Positions 51,091 through 60,882 of a stretch of DNA of 64,000 nt are shown here, piece after piece. How positions within the stretch are numbered: the stretch's first letter is position 1; every line of letters starts with the position of its first letter. This stretch comes from Mucilaginibacter rubeus. Lineage in GTDB: Bacteria; Bacteroidota; Bacteroidia; Sphingobacteriales; Sphingobacteriaceae. A model generated the notes under the pieces. The model was not told the origin of the DNA, did not search any database, and saw only the letters and a list, made by a program, of their open reading frames with translations. The stretch lies in NCBI RefSeq assembly GCF_003286415.2, contig NZ_CP043450.1, positions 6,634,001-6,698,000 on the forward strand, in the 5' to 3' direction. The translations under genes were made by a program, and so were the position numbers.

Positions 51091-52605
51091 ATGAGCACAA
51101 CAGCTAAATCAGAACCTACCATATTTATCATTTTTGGTGGTACAGGCGATTTAAATGCACGTAAAATTGCACCGGCTCTATACAACCTGTTTTTGGACGG
51201 TTGGATGCCTAAGCAATTTTCTATTATAGGTACTGGTCGTACCAAACTTACCGACGAGCAATTCAGGGAGAACCTGCACAGGGATATCAACCAGTTTTCG
51301 CGCAGCGGTAAAACCGACGATAAACAATGGGCGGAGTTTGTAAAAAACGTTTACTACCAGGTATCTGACGCTAACGATTTTGAAACATACAAAGAGTTTG
51401 GCAAACGCATTGAAAAACACAACGCTGAGTGGAAAACCAAGGCAAACGTGTTATTCTATCTTGCAGTAGCACCTAATTTCTTCCCTATCATCGCGACGAA
51501 CATATCAAAAGCTAAACTGGCTGAAGATAAAAAACGCGTAAGGATCATCATTGAGAAACCGTTTGGTCATGACCTGGAAACAGCGAAAGACCTGAACGCA
51601 TTGTTAAAAAGCATTTTTGACGAGTGCCAGATCTATCGTATTGACCATTACCTGGGCAAAGAAACCGTTCAGAATATTATGGCCTTCCGTTTTGCCAACT
51701 CCATTATGGAGCCGCTTTGGAACCGTAATTATATCGAGCACGTACAGATCTCGGTTACTGAGCAATTGGGCGTTGAAGAACGCGGCGATTATTACGATGG
51801 CTCAGGTGCTATGAGGGATATGATCCAAAACCACTTGTTGCAGTTACTTTGTCACATCGCAATGGAGCCACCGGTAAGCTTCAGCGCCGATGAGGTACGT
51901 GACCGTAAAGTTGACGTGCTGAAAGCCATGCGCAAATTTACAGCCGAAGACGTTCGTAATTCGACTGTTAGAGGCCAGTATGGCAGCGGATGGATGAAAG
52001 GCCGCGAAGTGCCCGGCTACCGTGAAGAACCAAAAGTTGACAAAGAGTCAAATACTGAAACTTTTGCGGCTATTAAGTTTTTCATCGATAACTGGCGCTG
52101 GCAAGGTGTTCCTTTCTACCTGCGTACAGGTAAAAGGCTGCACCAGTCATCATCGGTTATTACCATCCAGTTTAAGGATGTTCCGCACCAGATTTTCCCT
52201 GCCGAAGCAACAGAAAGCTGGCAGCAAAACAGGCTTATCATCAGCATACAGCCAGAGATGAGTATCCGTTTACAGGTTCAGGCTAAACGCCCTGGTATTG
52301 ATATGGTATTAAACGCTGTTGATATGGTGTTTGACTATAAAGGTACTTATACCAACCAGGCTCCTGAAGCTTACGAAACGCTGATATTGGATACCATGAT
52401 GGGCGATCAGACTTTGTTTATGCGTGGCGACCAGGTGGAAGCTGCATGGGAACTGGTAATGCCTATCCTGAATACATGGCAAAGCAAAAAGAGCCTGAAT
52501 TTCCCTAATTATTCTGCCGATTCATGGGGCCCAGAAGCTGCTGAAGCTTTAATTGCCCGCGATGGCTATAATTGGTTCACCTTACCTGTAAACGGTAAAA
52601 AATAA
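51091..52605 (+). CDS. zwf: glucose-6-phosphate 1-dehydrogenase
   Basis: A 504-residue NADP-dependent enzyme, the first step of the oxidative pentose phosphate pathway. FGGTGDLNARKIAPALYNL is the coenzyme loop, EKPFGHDLETAKDLN and YRIDHYLGKETVQNIMAFRF the substrate and catalytic His region. The length is normal. Pgl starts seven bases downstream. Confidence 0.95.
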   Translation: MSTTAKSEPTIFIIFGGTGDLNARKIAPALYNLFLDGWMPKQFSIIGTGRTKLTDEQFRENLHRDINQFSRSGKTDDKQWAEFVKNVYYQVSDANDFETYKEFGKRIEKHNAEWKTKANVLFYLAVAPNFFPIIATNISKAKLAEDKKRVRIIIEKPFGHDLETAKDLNALLKSIFDECQIYRIDHYLGKETVQNIMAFRFANSIMEPLWNRNYIEHVQISVTEQLGVEERGDYYDGSGAMRDMIQNHLLQLLCHIAMEPPVSFSADEVRDRKVDVLKAMRKFTAEDVRNSTVRGQYGSGWMKGREVPGYREEPKVDKESNTETFAAIKFFIDNWRWQGVPFYLRTGKRLHQSSSVITIQFKDVPHQIFPAEATESWQQNRLIISIQPEMSIRLQVQAKRPGIDMVLNAVDMVFDYKGTYTNQAPEAYETLILDTMMGDQTLFMRGDQVEAAWELVMPILNTWQSKKSLNFPNYSADSWGPEAAEALIARDGYNWFTLPVNGKK

Positions 52606-52612
52606 AAAGCTA

Positions 52613-53344
52613 ATGACACTGAATATCTATAACACGGAAGATGAAGTATTAACCGGGCTGGCCGATCATTTTGTTACCCTGGCTACGGAAGCTATCAACA
52701 AAAACGGCAAGTTCAGTGTGGCGCTTTCGGGCGGCAGCTCACCTAAAAAGCTATATGAACTGCTGGCTTCAACAACCTATGCCGACCAGGTAAACTGGGA
52801 AAAGGTTTTCTTCTTTTTTGGAGATGAGCGCAACGTGCCCCATGATCATAAAGACAGCAATTACCTGATGGCTAAAAAGGCCTTGTTTGAGCCATTGATG
52901 ATAAGCCCGGCACAAATTTTCCCGGTTGAAACATCATTTGGACCTGCCGAGGCAGCCGCTAAATACTGGGAAGTGATCTCTGCGTTTTTTGACGATGATG
53001 AAGCAAGTTTTGACCTGGTATTATTAGGTCTGGGCGATAATTCACATACAGCATCACTATTCCCGTATACACCTGTATTGCATGATCGTGTGCCCGGTGT
53101 GAAAGAAGTATGGCTGGAAGATCAGCAGGTATGGCGCATTACCCTTAACGCACCGCTTATTAATGACGCAGCCCAAATAGCGTTTTTAGTTTACGGAGCA
53201 GGTAAAGCCGAAGCTGTAAAACACATACTGGAAGATGACGAGGATATTGAACTGTATCCAGCTCAGCTTATTGATTCGATATCTGGCGAGGTAGAGTGGT
53301 TTGTTGATGAACCGGCTGCCGCGGCATTGGAAAGTAAAGAGTAA
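52613..53344 (+). CDS. pgl: 6-phosphogluconolactonase
   Basis: A 243-residue enzyme that hydrolyses 6-phosphogluconolactone. VALSGGSSPKKLYELLA, VFFFFGDERNVPHDHKDSNY and LVLLGLGDNSHTASLFPYTP are the DevB/SOL-type signature blocks. The last ends with the catalytic His. It is the last gene of the pentose-phosphate cluster and has a strong terminator. Confidence 0.95.
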   Translation: MTLNIYNTEDEVLTGLADHFVTLATEAINKNGKFSVALSGGSSPKKLYELLASTTYADQVNWEKVFFFFGDERNVPHDHKDSNYLMAKKALFEPLMISPAQIFPVETSFGPAEAAAKYWEVISAFFDDDEASFDLVLLGLGDNSHTASLFPYTPVLHDRVPGVKEVWLEDQQVWRITLNAPLINDAAQIAFLVYGAGKAEAVKHILEDDEDIELYPAQLIDSISGEVEWFVDEPAAAALESKE

Positions 53345-53362
53345 TATTTGTTATTTATAGCG

Positions 53363-53391
53363 AAAGGGCCTAAATGTTTAGGCCCTTTTTT
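53363..53391 (+). terminator. rho-independent terminator of the pentose-phosphate cluster
   Basis: AAAGGGCCTAAA pairs with TTTAGGCCCTTT and T-rich sequence follows, 18 bases after the pgl stop. Confidence 0.9.
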
Positions 53392-53401
53392 GTTTACACA
53401 C

Positions 53402-53480
53402 GTCATTGCGAGGTACGAAGCAATCCTCGATTAGTATGGCAGCTCTGCACAGTTCGCCATTGCTTCGTTCTTCGCAATGA
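53402..53480. repeat. palindromic repeat, third copy of family B
   Basis: GTCATTGCGAGGTACGAAGC at the left is mirrored by GCTTCGTTCTTCGCAATGA at the right with some mismatches. The centre differs from the other copies. Confidence 0.85.
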
Positions 53481-53580
53481 AGTGATTATGTAATAAGTAA
53501 ATGCATATTTAGATGAAGTCGGCCCTTTAGATCCATAATCCTCATTTTCTGCTACCTTTACAACATTCGAACATCGCTAA

Positions 53581-54150
53581 ATGGATAACGAACCATTAAT
53601 TAATGCTATCAAAGCCGTTGTGGATATGCCAGACGAGGACTTATCGATGTTGCTGAATTGTGTTACCCGGCACGAATTAAAAAAAGGTGAAGCGGTTTTA
53701 GAGGTAGGGCAGGTTTGCCGGCATTTTTATTTTGTTGAGGAAGGTTATCTGCGCACATGGTATAATAAAGATGGCGTTGTTATTAATCTCAATTTTACGT
53801 TTGAAAAAGGGTTTACTTCCAACCTCAGGAGCTTTAAATCCCGTAATCCTTCCGAGTACACCATTGAGACTGGTGAAAAAGCGATAGTTTATATTTTTGA
53901 TTGGGACAAAATCGCTTCTAAGCATATTGATCTGCCGCTTATGGCGTTGTTTGTACGCCGTGTAGCAGTACGACTGTTGCTGGCTTCGGAAGAGCACAGT
54001 GAACTCTTTAAAATCTACACCCCTGCCGAACGGTACCATTTTATCGAAAAGAATAACCCGCGATTGCTTCAACGCATTTCGCTCTCGCAACTGGCATCCT
54101 ATATCGGTGTCACCCGCGAAACTTTAAGTCGCATTCGTTCCAAAAACTGA
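53581..54150 (+). CDS. Crp/Fnr-family transcriptional regulator
   Basis: A 189-residue regulator. Residues 1-115 form a cyclic-nucleotide-binding-type beta roll (RHELKKGEAVLEVGQVCRHF) and the C-terminal part a winged helix, with RISLSQLASYIGVTRETLSR as the recognition helix. The N-terminal FVEEGYLRTWY and NLNFTFEKGFTSNL fit the Bacteroidota group whose effector is unknown and whose residues for cAMP contact are not kept. A -7-like TACCTTTA lies 20 bases upstream. An 11-base element before it recurs before the next gene. Confidence 0.85.
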   Translation: MDNEPLINAIKAVVDMPDEDLSMLLNCVTRHELKKGEAVLEVGQVCRHFYFVEEGYLRTWYNKDGVVINLNFTFEKGFTSNLRSFKSRNPSEYTIETGEKAIVYIFDWDKIASKHIDLPLMALFVRRVAVRLLLASEEHSELFKIYTPAERYHFIEKNNPRLLQRISLSQLASYIGVTRETLSRIRSKN

Positions 54151-54222
54151 TTTGTCGATTGTGATTATTGTCACAGGTGTACGTGCATCATAATCCTCAA
54201 TTTTGCCATCAAAATTTTGAAT

Positions 54223-54531
54223 ATGATCTGGTATCAGTATATAGCTTGTTTCTTCGCGGGAGCATTCCTCGCTAATGTTGTTCCGCATTTTGTTAGCGGT
54301 ATTTCCGGGAATAGATTTCCTACACCTTTTGCCAAGCCTCCTGGCAAAGGACTTTCATCAGCTACCGTAAATGTAACCTGGGCATTGTTTAACCTTATTA
54401 TCGGTTTCCTGTTGTTCACAACGGGTCACGTGAGCGTTGATAATGTGACTTCGTTAGTCGTGTTTTTCCTGGGGATTGCCGTGCTTAGTTTGTGGTTGAG
54501 TGCCCACTTTCAGCATAAGGATAAAGAATAA
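54223..54531 (+). CDS. small membrane protein, unknown function
   Basis: A 102-residue protein from the ATG at 54223 (MIWYQYIACFF); a TTG two codons upstream is less likely. Three hydrophobic helices are seen (residues 5-22, 47-66 and 72-92), with a short loop PTPFAKPPGKGLSSATVN between the first two and a basic tail. I do not recognise the family. It lies 66 bases after the Crp/Fnr gene and shares an upstream element with it, which hints at common control. Confidence 0.65.
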   Translation: MIWYQYIACFFAGAFLANVVPHFVSGISGNRFPTPFAKPPGKGLSSATVNVTWALFNLIIGFLLFTTGHVSVDNVTSLVVFFLGIAVLSLWLSAHFQHKDKE

Positions 54532-54581
54532 AGCGGCCGATATAAGTAGGCCTTAAATTTGATAAACTATAAGAACATAAA

Positions 54582-55142
54582 ATGGAACAAAATACAATAA
54601 ATACAGCCCTGCTGGTTATGGACATGCAGGTAGGTATTATAGGTGCAATACCCGATGCTCAATCACTTATTGCCAATCTGAAAAAAACCATAGCTACAGC
54701 CCGTAGCAAAAACATCCCGGTAATTTATGTAGTGGTTGGTTTCAGGCCGGGCGCACCCGAGGTAAGCAGCCGCAACAAGGGCTTCTCGGCAGCTAAACAA
54801 CGCTTTGCCGGGGCCGATATGAACCAGTTTATGCAGGTGATCCCGGAGCTGGCCCCGGCCGATGGTGAACTGATCGTTATCAAACGACGCGTAAGCGCCT
54901 TTGCAGGCAGCGACCTGGAAGTGGTATTGAGAAGTTTTAACATTAACCATCTCGTATTAACAGGTATTGCCACCAGCGGTGTGGTGCTATCAACCGTTCG
55001 TGAAGCATCTGATAAGGATTACGAACTTACCATAGTTACAGATTGCTGCGCGGATACTGATAATGAAGTACATGAGTTGTTAATCACTAAGATATTCCCT
55101 CGTCAGGCAGAGGTGGTTACCGTAGGTAACTGGGCGAAATAA
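54582..55142 (+). CDS. isochorismatase-family cysteine hydrolase
   Basis: A 186-residue cysteine hydrolase fold protein. ALLVMDMQVGIIG holds the catalytic Asp, VIKRRVSAFAGSDLEVVL the Lys, and LVLTGIATSGVVLSTVREAS the nucleophile region. There the usual Cys position (ATxxCV) reads ATSGVV, so the nucleophile Cys appears to be replaced by Gly. The family includes isochorismatases and nicotinamidases; with this change the enzyme may be non-hydrolytic or use another route. Single gene with a strong terminator. Confidence 0.7.
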   Translation: MEQNTINTALLVMDMQVGIIGAIPDAQSLIANLKKTIATARSKNIPVIYVVVGFRPGAPEVSSRNKGFSAAKQRFAGADMNQFMQVIPELAPADGELIVIKRRVSAFAGSDLEVVLRSFNINHLVLTGIATSGVVLSTVREASDKDYELTIVTDCCADTDNEVHELLITKIFPRQAEVVTVGNWAK

Positions 55143-55168
55143 GATGCACTCATTGTGATGAGATCAAT

Positions 55169-55204
55169 AAAAAAGCGATTGAGTTTTGGCTCAATCGCTT
55201 TTTT
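55169..55204. terminator. bidirectional rho-independent terminator
   Basis: AAAAAAGCGATTGAG pairs with CTCAATCGCTTTTTT over a six-base loop. It serves the convergent isochorismatase-like and glnS genes. Confidence 0.95.
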
Positions 55205-55213
55205 ATATCAAAA

Positions 55214-55239
55214 ACTCCCCCTTTAGGGGGCCGGGGGGC
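55214..55239. repeat. short CTCCCCCTTTAGGGGG hairpin repeat (family E)
   Basis: The hairpin CTCCCCCTTTAGGGGG is followed by CCGGGGGGCTTA, whose TTA is the glnS stop codon on the minus strand. It is a sister of 24136-24165. Confidence 0.65.
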
Positions 55240-56898
<1,659 letters not shown>

Positions 56899-57004
56899 AA
56901 ATTAGTATAGCAATAAGGGCAAAAGTAACAAATTTTTGTGCGGTGTGCACTAAGAAGTGTCCTGTTAACCGGAGAAGAAAAATCGCGCCTTTGCGGGCAG
57001 GATA

Positions 57005-58147
57005 TTATAATGTTTTCAACAACAACTCCGCCACTTCCTCGCCCACTAAACTTCCCATAGCTACCCCCATGCCATTGCACCTTACAGCACAAAAAATGCC
57101 GGGCTGTATTTGTTTAACTATCGGGCTGATCTCCTGCCCAAAACCCATGATGCCGCTCCACCAGTAATCAACCACTACGTTTTGTCCTGGCAGGATCACT
57201 TCGTTCAGATAAGTTATCAGTTGTTGTTTTACCTCATCGGTATGGCCGAAATCCCAGGTTTCTTCGGCTTTGTAGTTAATATTACGGCCTCCTCCAAACA
57301 GTACCCTGTTATCGATATTGCGGAAATAGTAATAGCCCTGATTAAAATGATAAGTGCCTTTAAGTTTCAACCCCGGAACCGGCTGGGTAACCATCACCTG
57401 CCCGCGACCCGGCACCACATCAAGTTCTGGATAAAGCTGGCTTGCAAAGGCGTTAGTAGCCAGGATCACTTTACCTGCTTTAAAAATACCTTGCGAGGTG
57501 TTCAACCTGATATGGTCATTCTCCTGTTCAATACCGGAGATACTGCAATTATTAAGTACTAATACGCCAAGCTCATAAACTTTATATAACAAAGTACGCA
57601 TCATTTTTCCCGTGTGGATCTGCCCTTCAAACGGGTTGTAGATGATATGCTTTATCTTTTTTAAGCCAAATCCTGCAATTTTTTCATCCGCTACTGCATA
57701 AATGTCAGCCCGACCAATGGCTTGCTGAAATAATTTATTGAGATGATCTATCTGATCGATACACTCCTGAGCATGGTTTTCCTCATGATTCATGAACAGT
57801 TCGTGGCCGCCATGTTGATAATAATCTATCGCCTCATCGCCCAGGTTTTGCCTTAAACGCTGAAGCCCGTTCCATTTGTAAGCAACCAGGCGCATGGCCT
57901 CTTCTTCGGATGACTGATTTATTAAATCAATTTGCTCCGAAACTGTACCAAAACACGCGAAACCAGCGTTTTTAGTACTGGCGCCGGATGGTAAAAAGCC
58001 TCGTTCCAATACCAAAACTTTTAGCGCCGGCTGCTGTTTTTTTAAGTGAAGCGCTGCGCTTAAGCCCACGAGACCGCTGCCTATGATAATTACATCGGCA
58101 TTATCGGTAAATGCGGTGCGTTCCCAGTATGAAAATGATGGCTCCAT
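57005..58147 (-). CDS. FAD-dependent oxidoreductase (DAO family)
   Basis: A 380-residue protein from the ATG at 58147; the frame can be read back only to a TTG ten codons upstream. VIIIGSGLVGLSAALHLKK is the FAD-binding GxGxxG motif, VLERGFLPSGASTKNAGF the substrate/FAD block, and GRGQVMVTQPVPG and WWSGIMGFGQEISPIV later blocks. DAO-family enzymes oxidise amines or amino acids, for example glycine or sarcosine; the substrate is not evident. Single gene. Confidence 0.85.
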   Translation of the reverse strand: MEPSFSYWERTAFTDNADVIIIGSGLVGLSAALHLKKQQPALKVLVLERGFLPSGASTKNAGFACFGTVSEQIDLINQSSEEEAMRLVAYKWNGLQRLRQNLGDEAIDYYQHGGHELFMNHEENHAQECIDQIDHLNKLFQQAIGRADIYAVADEKIAGFGLKKIKHIIYNPFEGQIHTGKMMRTLLYKVYELGVLVLNNCSISGIEQENDHIRLNTSQGIFKAGKVILATNAFASQLYPELDVVPGRGQVMVTQPVPGLKLKGTYHFNQGYYYFRNIDNRVLFGGGRNINYKAEETWDFGHTDEVKQQLITYLNEVILPGQNVVVDYWWSGIMGFGQEISPIVKQIQPGIFCAVRCNGMGVAMGSLVGEEVAELLLKTL

Positions 58148-58292
58148 TGATATCAAAAATAAGTAATCGGGACACAAAAAGGTAATGATTTACCGGTGCT
58201 TTAAGTAAAGCGGAATAATTTTTGAACAGGAGCTGTAACGTTTATAGTGTTTTAAACTACTTAGTTTTATTTAAATATATTTTATCAATCAT

Positions 58293-59024
58293 ATGAATCA
58301 CATTTCATTAATTATGGGATACATAGCGCCTAACTCGGCCTGGTTCCTGATGATTATTGTTGCCCTGGTAAGCTTCATTGTACAATGGCGGTTCAGGAGT
58401 AAATTTAAGCAGTATTCTGAAATCGGCTTATTGTCGGGCTTATCGGGCCAGGAAGTAGCCGTGAAAATGCTGCGCGCTCATGGCATATTTGATGTACAGG
58501 TAATTTGTGTTGAAGGGCAACTTACCGACCATTATAACCCCGAAACAAAAACAGTTAACCTGAGTACCGATGTTTTTTACAGCAGGAGTATAGCTGCAGC
58601 CGCGGTTGCCGCGCACGAATGCGGTCATGCCGTGCAGCATGCCGAAGCCTATGGCTGGCTAAGTTTCCGCTCGGCTATGGTACCCGCTATTAATGTGGCA
58701 TCAACCATTACCCAGTGGACTTTGTTTATCGGCATTATGTTGCTGTTCTTTTCCGGGAGTCCTTATGTTTTAGCCGTAGGTGTGGCCGCATTGGCGCTGG
58801 TTACATTTTTTAGCTTCATAACCTTGCCGGTTGAGTTTGATGCGAGCCGTCGTGCCTTAGCATGGTTGGATAATAATTATGCTGTAGTACAAACCGGTCA
58901 GGAACATGAAATGGCAAAGGATGCCCTATGGTGGGCCGCCATGACCTATGTAGTAGCCGCGCTGAGCGCTTTGGCAACTTTGGTTTACTATGCTTCGTTT
59001 TTGTTTAATAACAGAAGGAATTAA
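58293..59024 (+). CDS. zinc metallopeptidase (YugP/DUF2268-type membrane protease)
   Basis: A 243-residue inner-membrane protein with about four transmembrane helices (residues 15-30, 133-155, 158-175 and 215-238). AAHECGHAVQHAEAYG carries the HExxH zinc motif in the soluble part. VNLSTDVFYSRSIAAAAVA precedes it. This is the zinc metallopeptidase family of YugP, whose substrates are not known. It is followed by a bidirectional terminator. The 20-base inverted repeat around the terminator begins right after its stop. Confidence 0.85.
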   Translation: MNHISLIMGYIAPNSAWFLMIIVALVSFIVQWRFRSKFKQYSEIGLLSGLSGQEVAVKMLRAHGIFDVQVICVEGQLTDHYNPETKTVNLSTDVFYSRSIAAAAVAAHECGHAVQHAEAYGWLSFRSAMVPAINVASTITQWTLFIGIMLLFFSGSPYVLAVGVAALALVTFFSFITLPVEFDASRRALAWLDNNYAVVQTGQEHEMAKDALWWAAMTYVVAALSALATLVYYASFLFNNRRN

Positions 59025-59035
59025 GAGAGAGTCAG

Positions 59036-59193
59036 GAAGTCAAGATTCAAGAGCCGAGACAGAAGCAGGATAGCAGGAGCCAGGAAACAAGAATGTTTTA
59101 GGTTGACATTCACCAAAAAAGCTCTAACCGATTATTCGGTTGGAGCTTTTTTATTTTCAGAGTTTTCTTTTTTGGCTCTTGAATCTTGACTTC
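59036..59193. repeat. 20-base inverted repeat flanking the terminator
   Basis: GAAGTCAAGATTCAAGAGCC (59036-59055) and its exact complement GGCTCTTGAATCTTGACTTC (59174-59193) flank the hairpin at 59115-59152. The right arm is one copy of the 39-base repeat listed below. Confidence 0.85.
59115..59152. terminator. bidirectional rho-independent terminator
   Basis: The stem GCTCTAACCGA pairs with TCGGTTGGAGC (one G-T pair) between A6 and T6 flanks, 91 bases after the metallopeptidase stop. Confidence 0.9.
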
Positions 59194-59320
59194 TTGCTTC
59201 TGCTTCTTTCTTGGTTCTTGAATCTTGATTTCTTGCTTCTGTTTCTTTCTTGGTTCTTAGATATTGACTTCTTGTTTCTGTTTCTTTCTTGGTTCCTGAC
59301 TCTTGACTTCTTGCTGTCTC
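59165..59320 (-). repeat. 39-base minisatellite (three full copies plus partial ends)
   Basis: On the minus strand a 39-base unit, rich in AAGAA and CAAGA, repeats three times exactly in length (59177-59293) with a few substitutions, plus partial copies at both ends. Because 39 is divisible by three, the strand stays open and reads as a 13-residue repeat with core TKKETEAR.QDSR over 59132-59377. No signal for a real gene is seen (see rejected items). Confidence 0.8.
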
Positions 59321-59410
59321 TAAGGCTAACTTCATAATCCGTTCATTTAACCGTCCAAAACTTAATGCAATGTTCATGTCGCACAGGTAGGTTTGGGTAA
59401 AATCGAGATT

Positions 59411-60343
59411 ATGAAAAAGATAGTAAGTGTGTTTATGGTGCTTTTGGTCATATCAATAGCATCGGTTAAAACCTATGCGCAAATCAGTGTAGGTGTATCA
59501 GTTAATATCGCTCCGCCTGTTTTGCCAACATATACACAACCCCCTTGTCCTGTTGATGGATATTTATGGACTCCCGGTTATTGGGCTTATGACCAGGATG
59601 GTGGATATTATTGGGTTCCCGGCGTATGGGTAAGCCCGCCAAGGGTTGGATATTTATGGACACCCGGTTACTGGGGATACAATGGTGCTGTATATGTTTT
59701 CCATGAAGGCTACTGGGGGCCGCATATTGGATTTTATGGTGGTGTAAACTATGGCTACGGTTATGTTGGCACCGGCTATGTGGGCGGTCGTTGGGCCGGT
59801 AATTCATTTCAGTACAATACAGCCGTTGTGAATGTTAATAATACGGTTGTGCATAATACCTATATCAATAAAACGGTTGTAAATAATGTTACAGTTAATA
59901 ACAACAGCTTTAACGGCCCGGGTGGCGTAACTGCTCAGCCCAGACCGCAGGACCGCGCGGCTGAAAGGGATGCGCATCTGCAACCAACGTCAGATCAGGT
60001 TAGTCACCGGCAGATTGCGGTTAAAGACAGGAGCCAGTTTGCTAAGGTAAATAACGGACAGCCGGTAACTACAGCTATGAACAGGGTTAACGGAAACCGT
60101 TTTGCATCTGACGGAAACAATGCCCGGCCATCCTCAAGGAGCAATGCCGACAATAATCCCGCAAGGCCCCGCCCTTCAGAAAGTACCGATCATCCGGTTA
60201 GCAACCAGCCAAGACCGGTAAATAATCAACAAAGGCCTGAAGGTAATCAGCCAAGGCCGGTAAATCAGCAACGGGCCAGAACTCCACAAAGGCAGGTGCC
60301 CGCGCGGCATCAGGCGGCCCCACACCGGGAAAGACAACGCTAA
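59411..60343 (+). CDS. secreted YXWGXW-repeat protein with disordered C-terminus
   Basis: A 310-residue protein from the ATG at 59411 (MKKIVSVFMVLLVISIAS); the signal peptide ends TYAQ near residue 23. Residues 38-115 hold YXWGXW-type repeats: GYLWTPGYWAYD, YYWVPGVWVSPP, GYLWTPGYWGYNG and HEGYWGPHIGFYGGVN. An Asn/Val-rich beta stretch follows (NVNNTVVHNTYINKTVVNN). Residues 180-310 are disordered and rich in Pro, Arg, Gln and Asn. Such proteins are abundant in Bacteroidota and probably sit in the periplasm or at the surface; the function is not known. Confidence 0.85.
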   Translation: MKKIVSVFMVLLVISIASVKTYAQISVGVSVNIAPPVLPTYTQPPCPVDGYLWTPGYWAYDQDGGYYWVPGVWVSPPRVGYLWTPGYWGYNGAVYVFHEGYWGPHIGFYGGVNYGYGYVGTGYVGGRWAGNSFQYNTAVVNVNNTVVHNTYINKTVVNNVTVNNNSFNGPGGVTAQPRPQDRAAERDAHLQPTSDQVSHRQIAVKDRSQFAKVNNGQPVTTAMNRVNGNRFASDGNNARPSSRSNADNNPARPRPSESTDHPVSNQPRPVNNQQRPEGNQPRPVNQQRARTPQRQVPARHQAAPHRERQR

Positions 60344-60376
60344 GCTAACAATTGCCCCCAAAGTACATTATATAAA

Positions 60377-60408
60377 GAAGCCCTAACTGCTTATTCAGTT
60401 AGGGCTTC
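60377..60408. terminator. bidirectional hairpin terminator
   Basis: GAAGCCCTAACTG pairs with CAGTTAGGGCTTC over a six-base loop. It lies between the convergent YXWGXW gene and apaG. The T-run is weak, so it may rely on the stem. Confidence 0.75.
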
Positions 60409-60450
60409 ATATTTTAAAATCTTGTTTCTTGAATCTTGCTGTCTTGACTC

Positions 60451-60837
60451 TTAATTCAGTCTGTAAGGCGCTATCAGATAAAATTCCGGGATCTGTACAT
60501 TGAAATTGGCATTATCCAACATACGAACCATGTGGTATTCGCCTTTCATATTGCCCATATCGGTTTTAAGGTTGCAGCCTGACACATACTCGTGCGTATG
60601 GCCCGGTTCAATAACCGGTTGCTGGCCCACTACACCTTCACCCTCCACTTCACGCTTTGCACCGTTTGAGTCAAATATATACCAATGGCGGCTCATCAAC
60701 CTGATGGCGTAGTTGGTCATGTTTTCGATGCTTACTTTATAGGCAAACATAAAATGATCGTTTGCCGGGTTTGAATACTCCGGCTGATATATGGTTTCTA
60801 TGGAAACCTTAACACCCTCAGTAATAGTGGTAACCAT
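60451..60837 (-). CDS. apaG: ApaG domain protein
   Basis: A 128-residue protein from the ATG at 60837 (MVTTITEGVKVSIETIYQPE). The family core is FAYKVSIENMTNYAIRLMSRHWYIFDSNG followed by EGEGVVGQQPVIEPG and GNMKGEYHMV; only the short blocks MSRHW and VVGQQP are quoted as landmarks. ApaG proteins have a fibronectin-like fold and are linked with Co2+ sensitivity and Ap4A metabolism in other bacteria; the exact activity is unsettled. It lies three bases after dusB's stop on the same strand, so it heads that pair. Confidence 0.85.
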   Translation of the reverse strand: MVTTITEGVKVSIETIYQPEYSNPANDHFMFAYKVSIENMTNYAIRLMSRHWYIFDSNGAKREVEGEGVVGQQPVIEPGHTHEYVSGCNLKTDMGNMKGEYHMVRMLDNANFNVQIPEFYLIAPYRLN

Positions 60838-60882
60838 GTGACAAGTATCGTTTATTTCAAATATATAGAAAGGGAGCAAATA

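Noticed and set aside
59165..59320. A CRISPR array
   Set aside because: The units follow each other directly without unique spacers and no cas gene is in the window.
59132..59377. An 81-codon minus-strand open frame with 13-residue repeats
   Set aside because: It owes its openness to a 39-base minisatellite lacking stop codons. It has no known domain, and its stop lies within the terminator hairpin.
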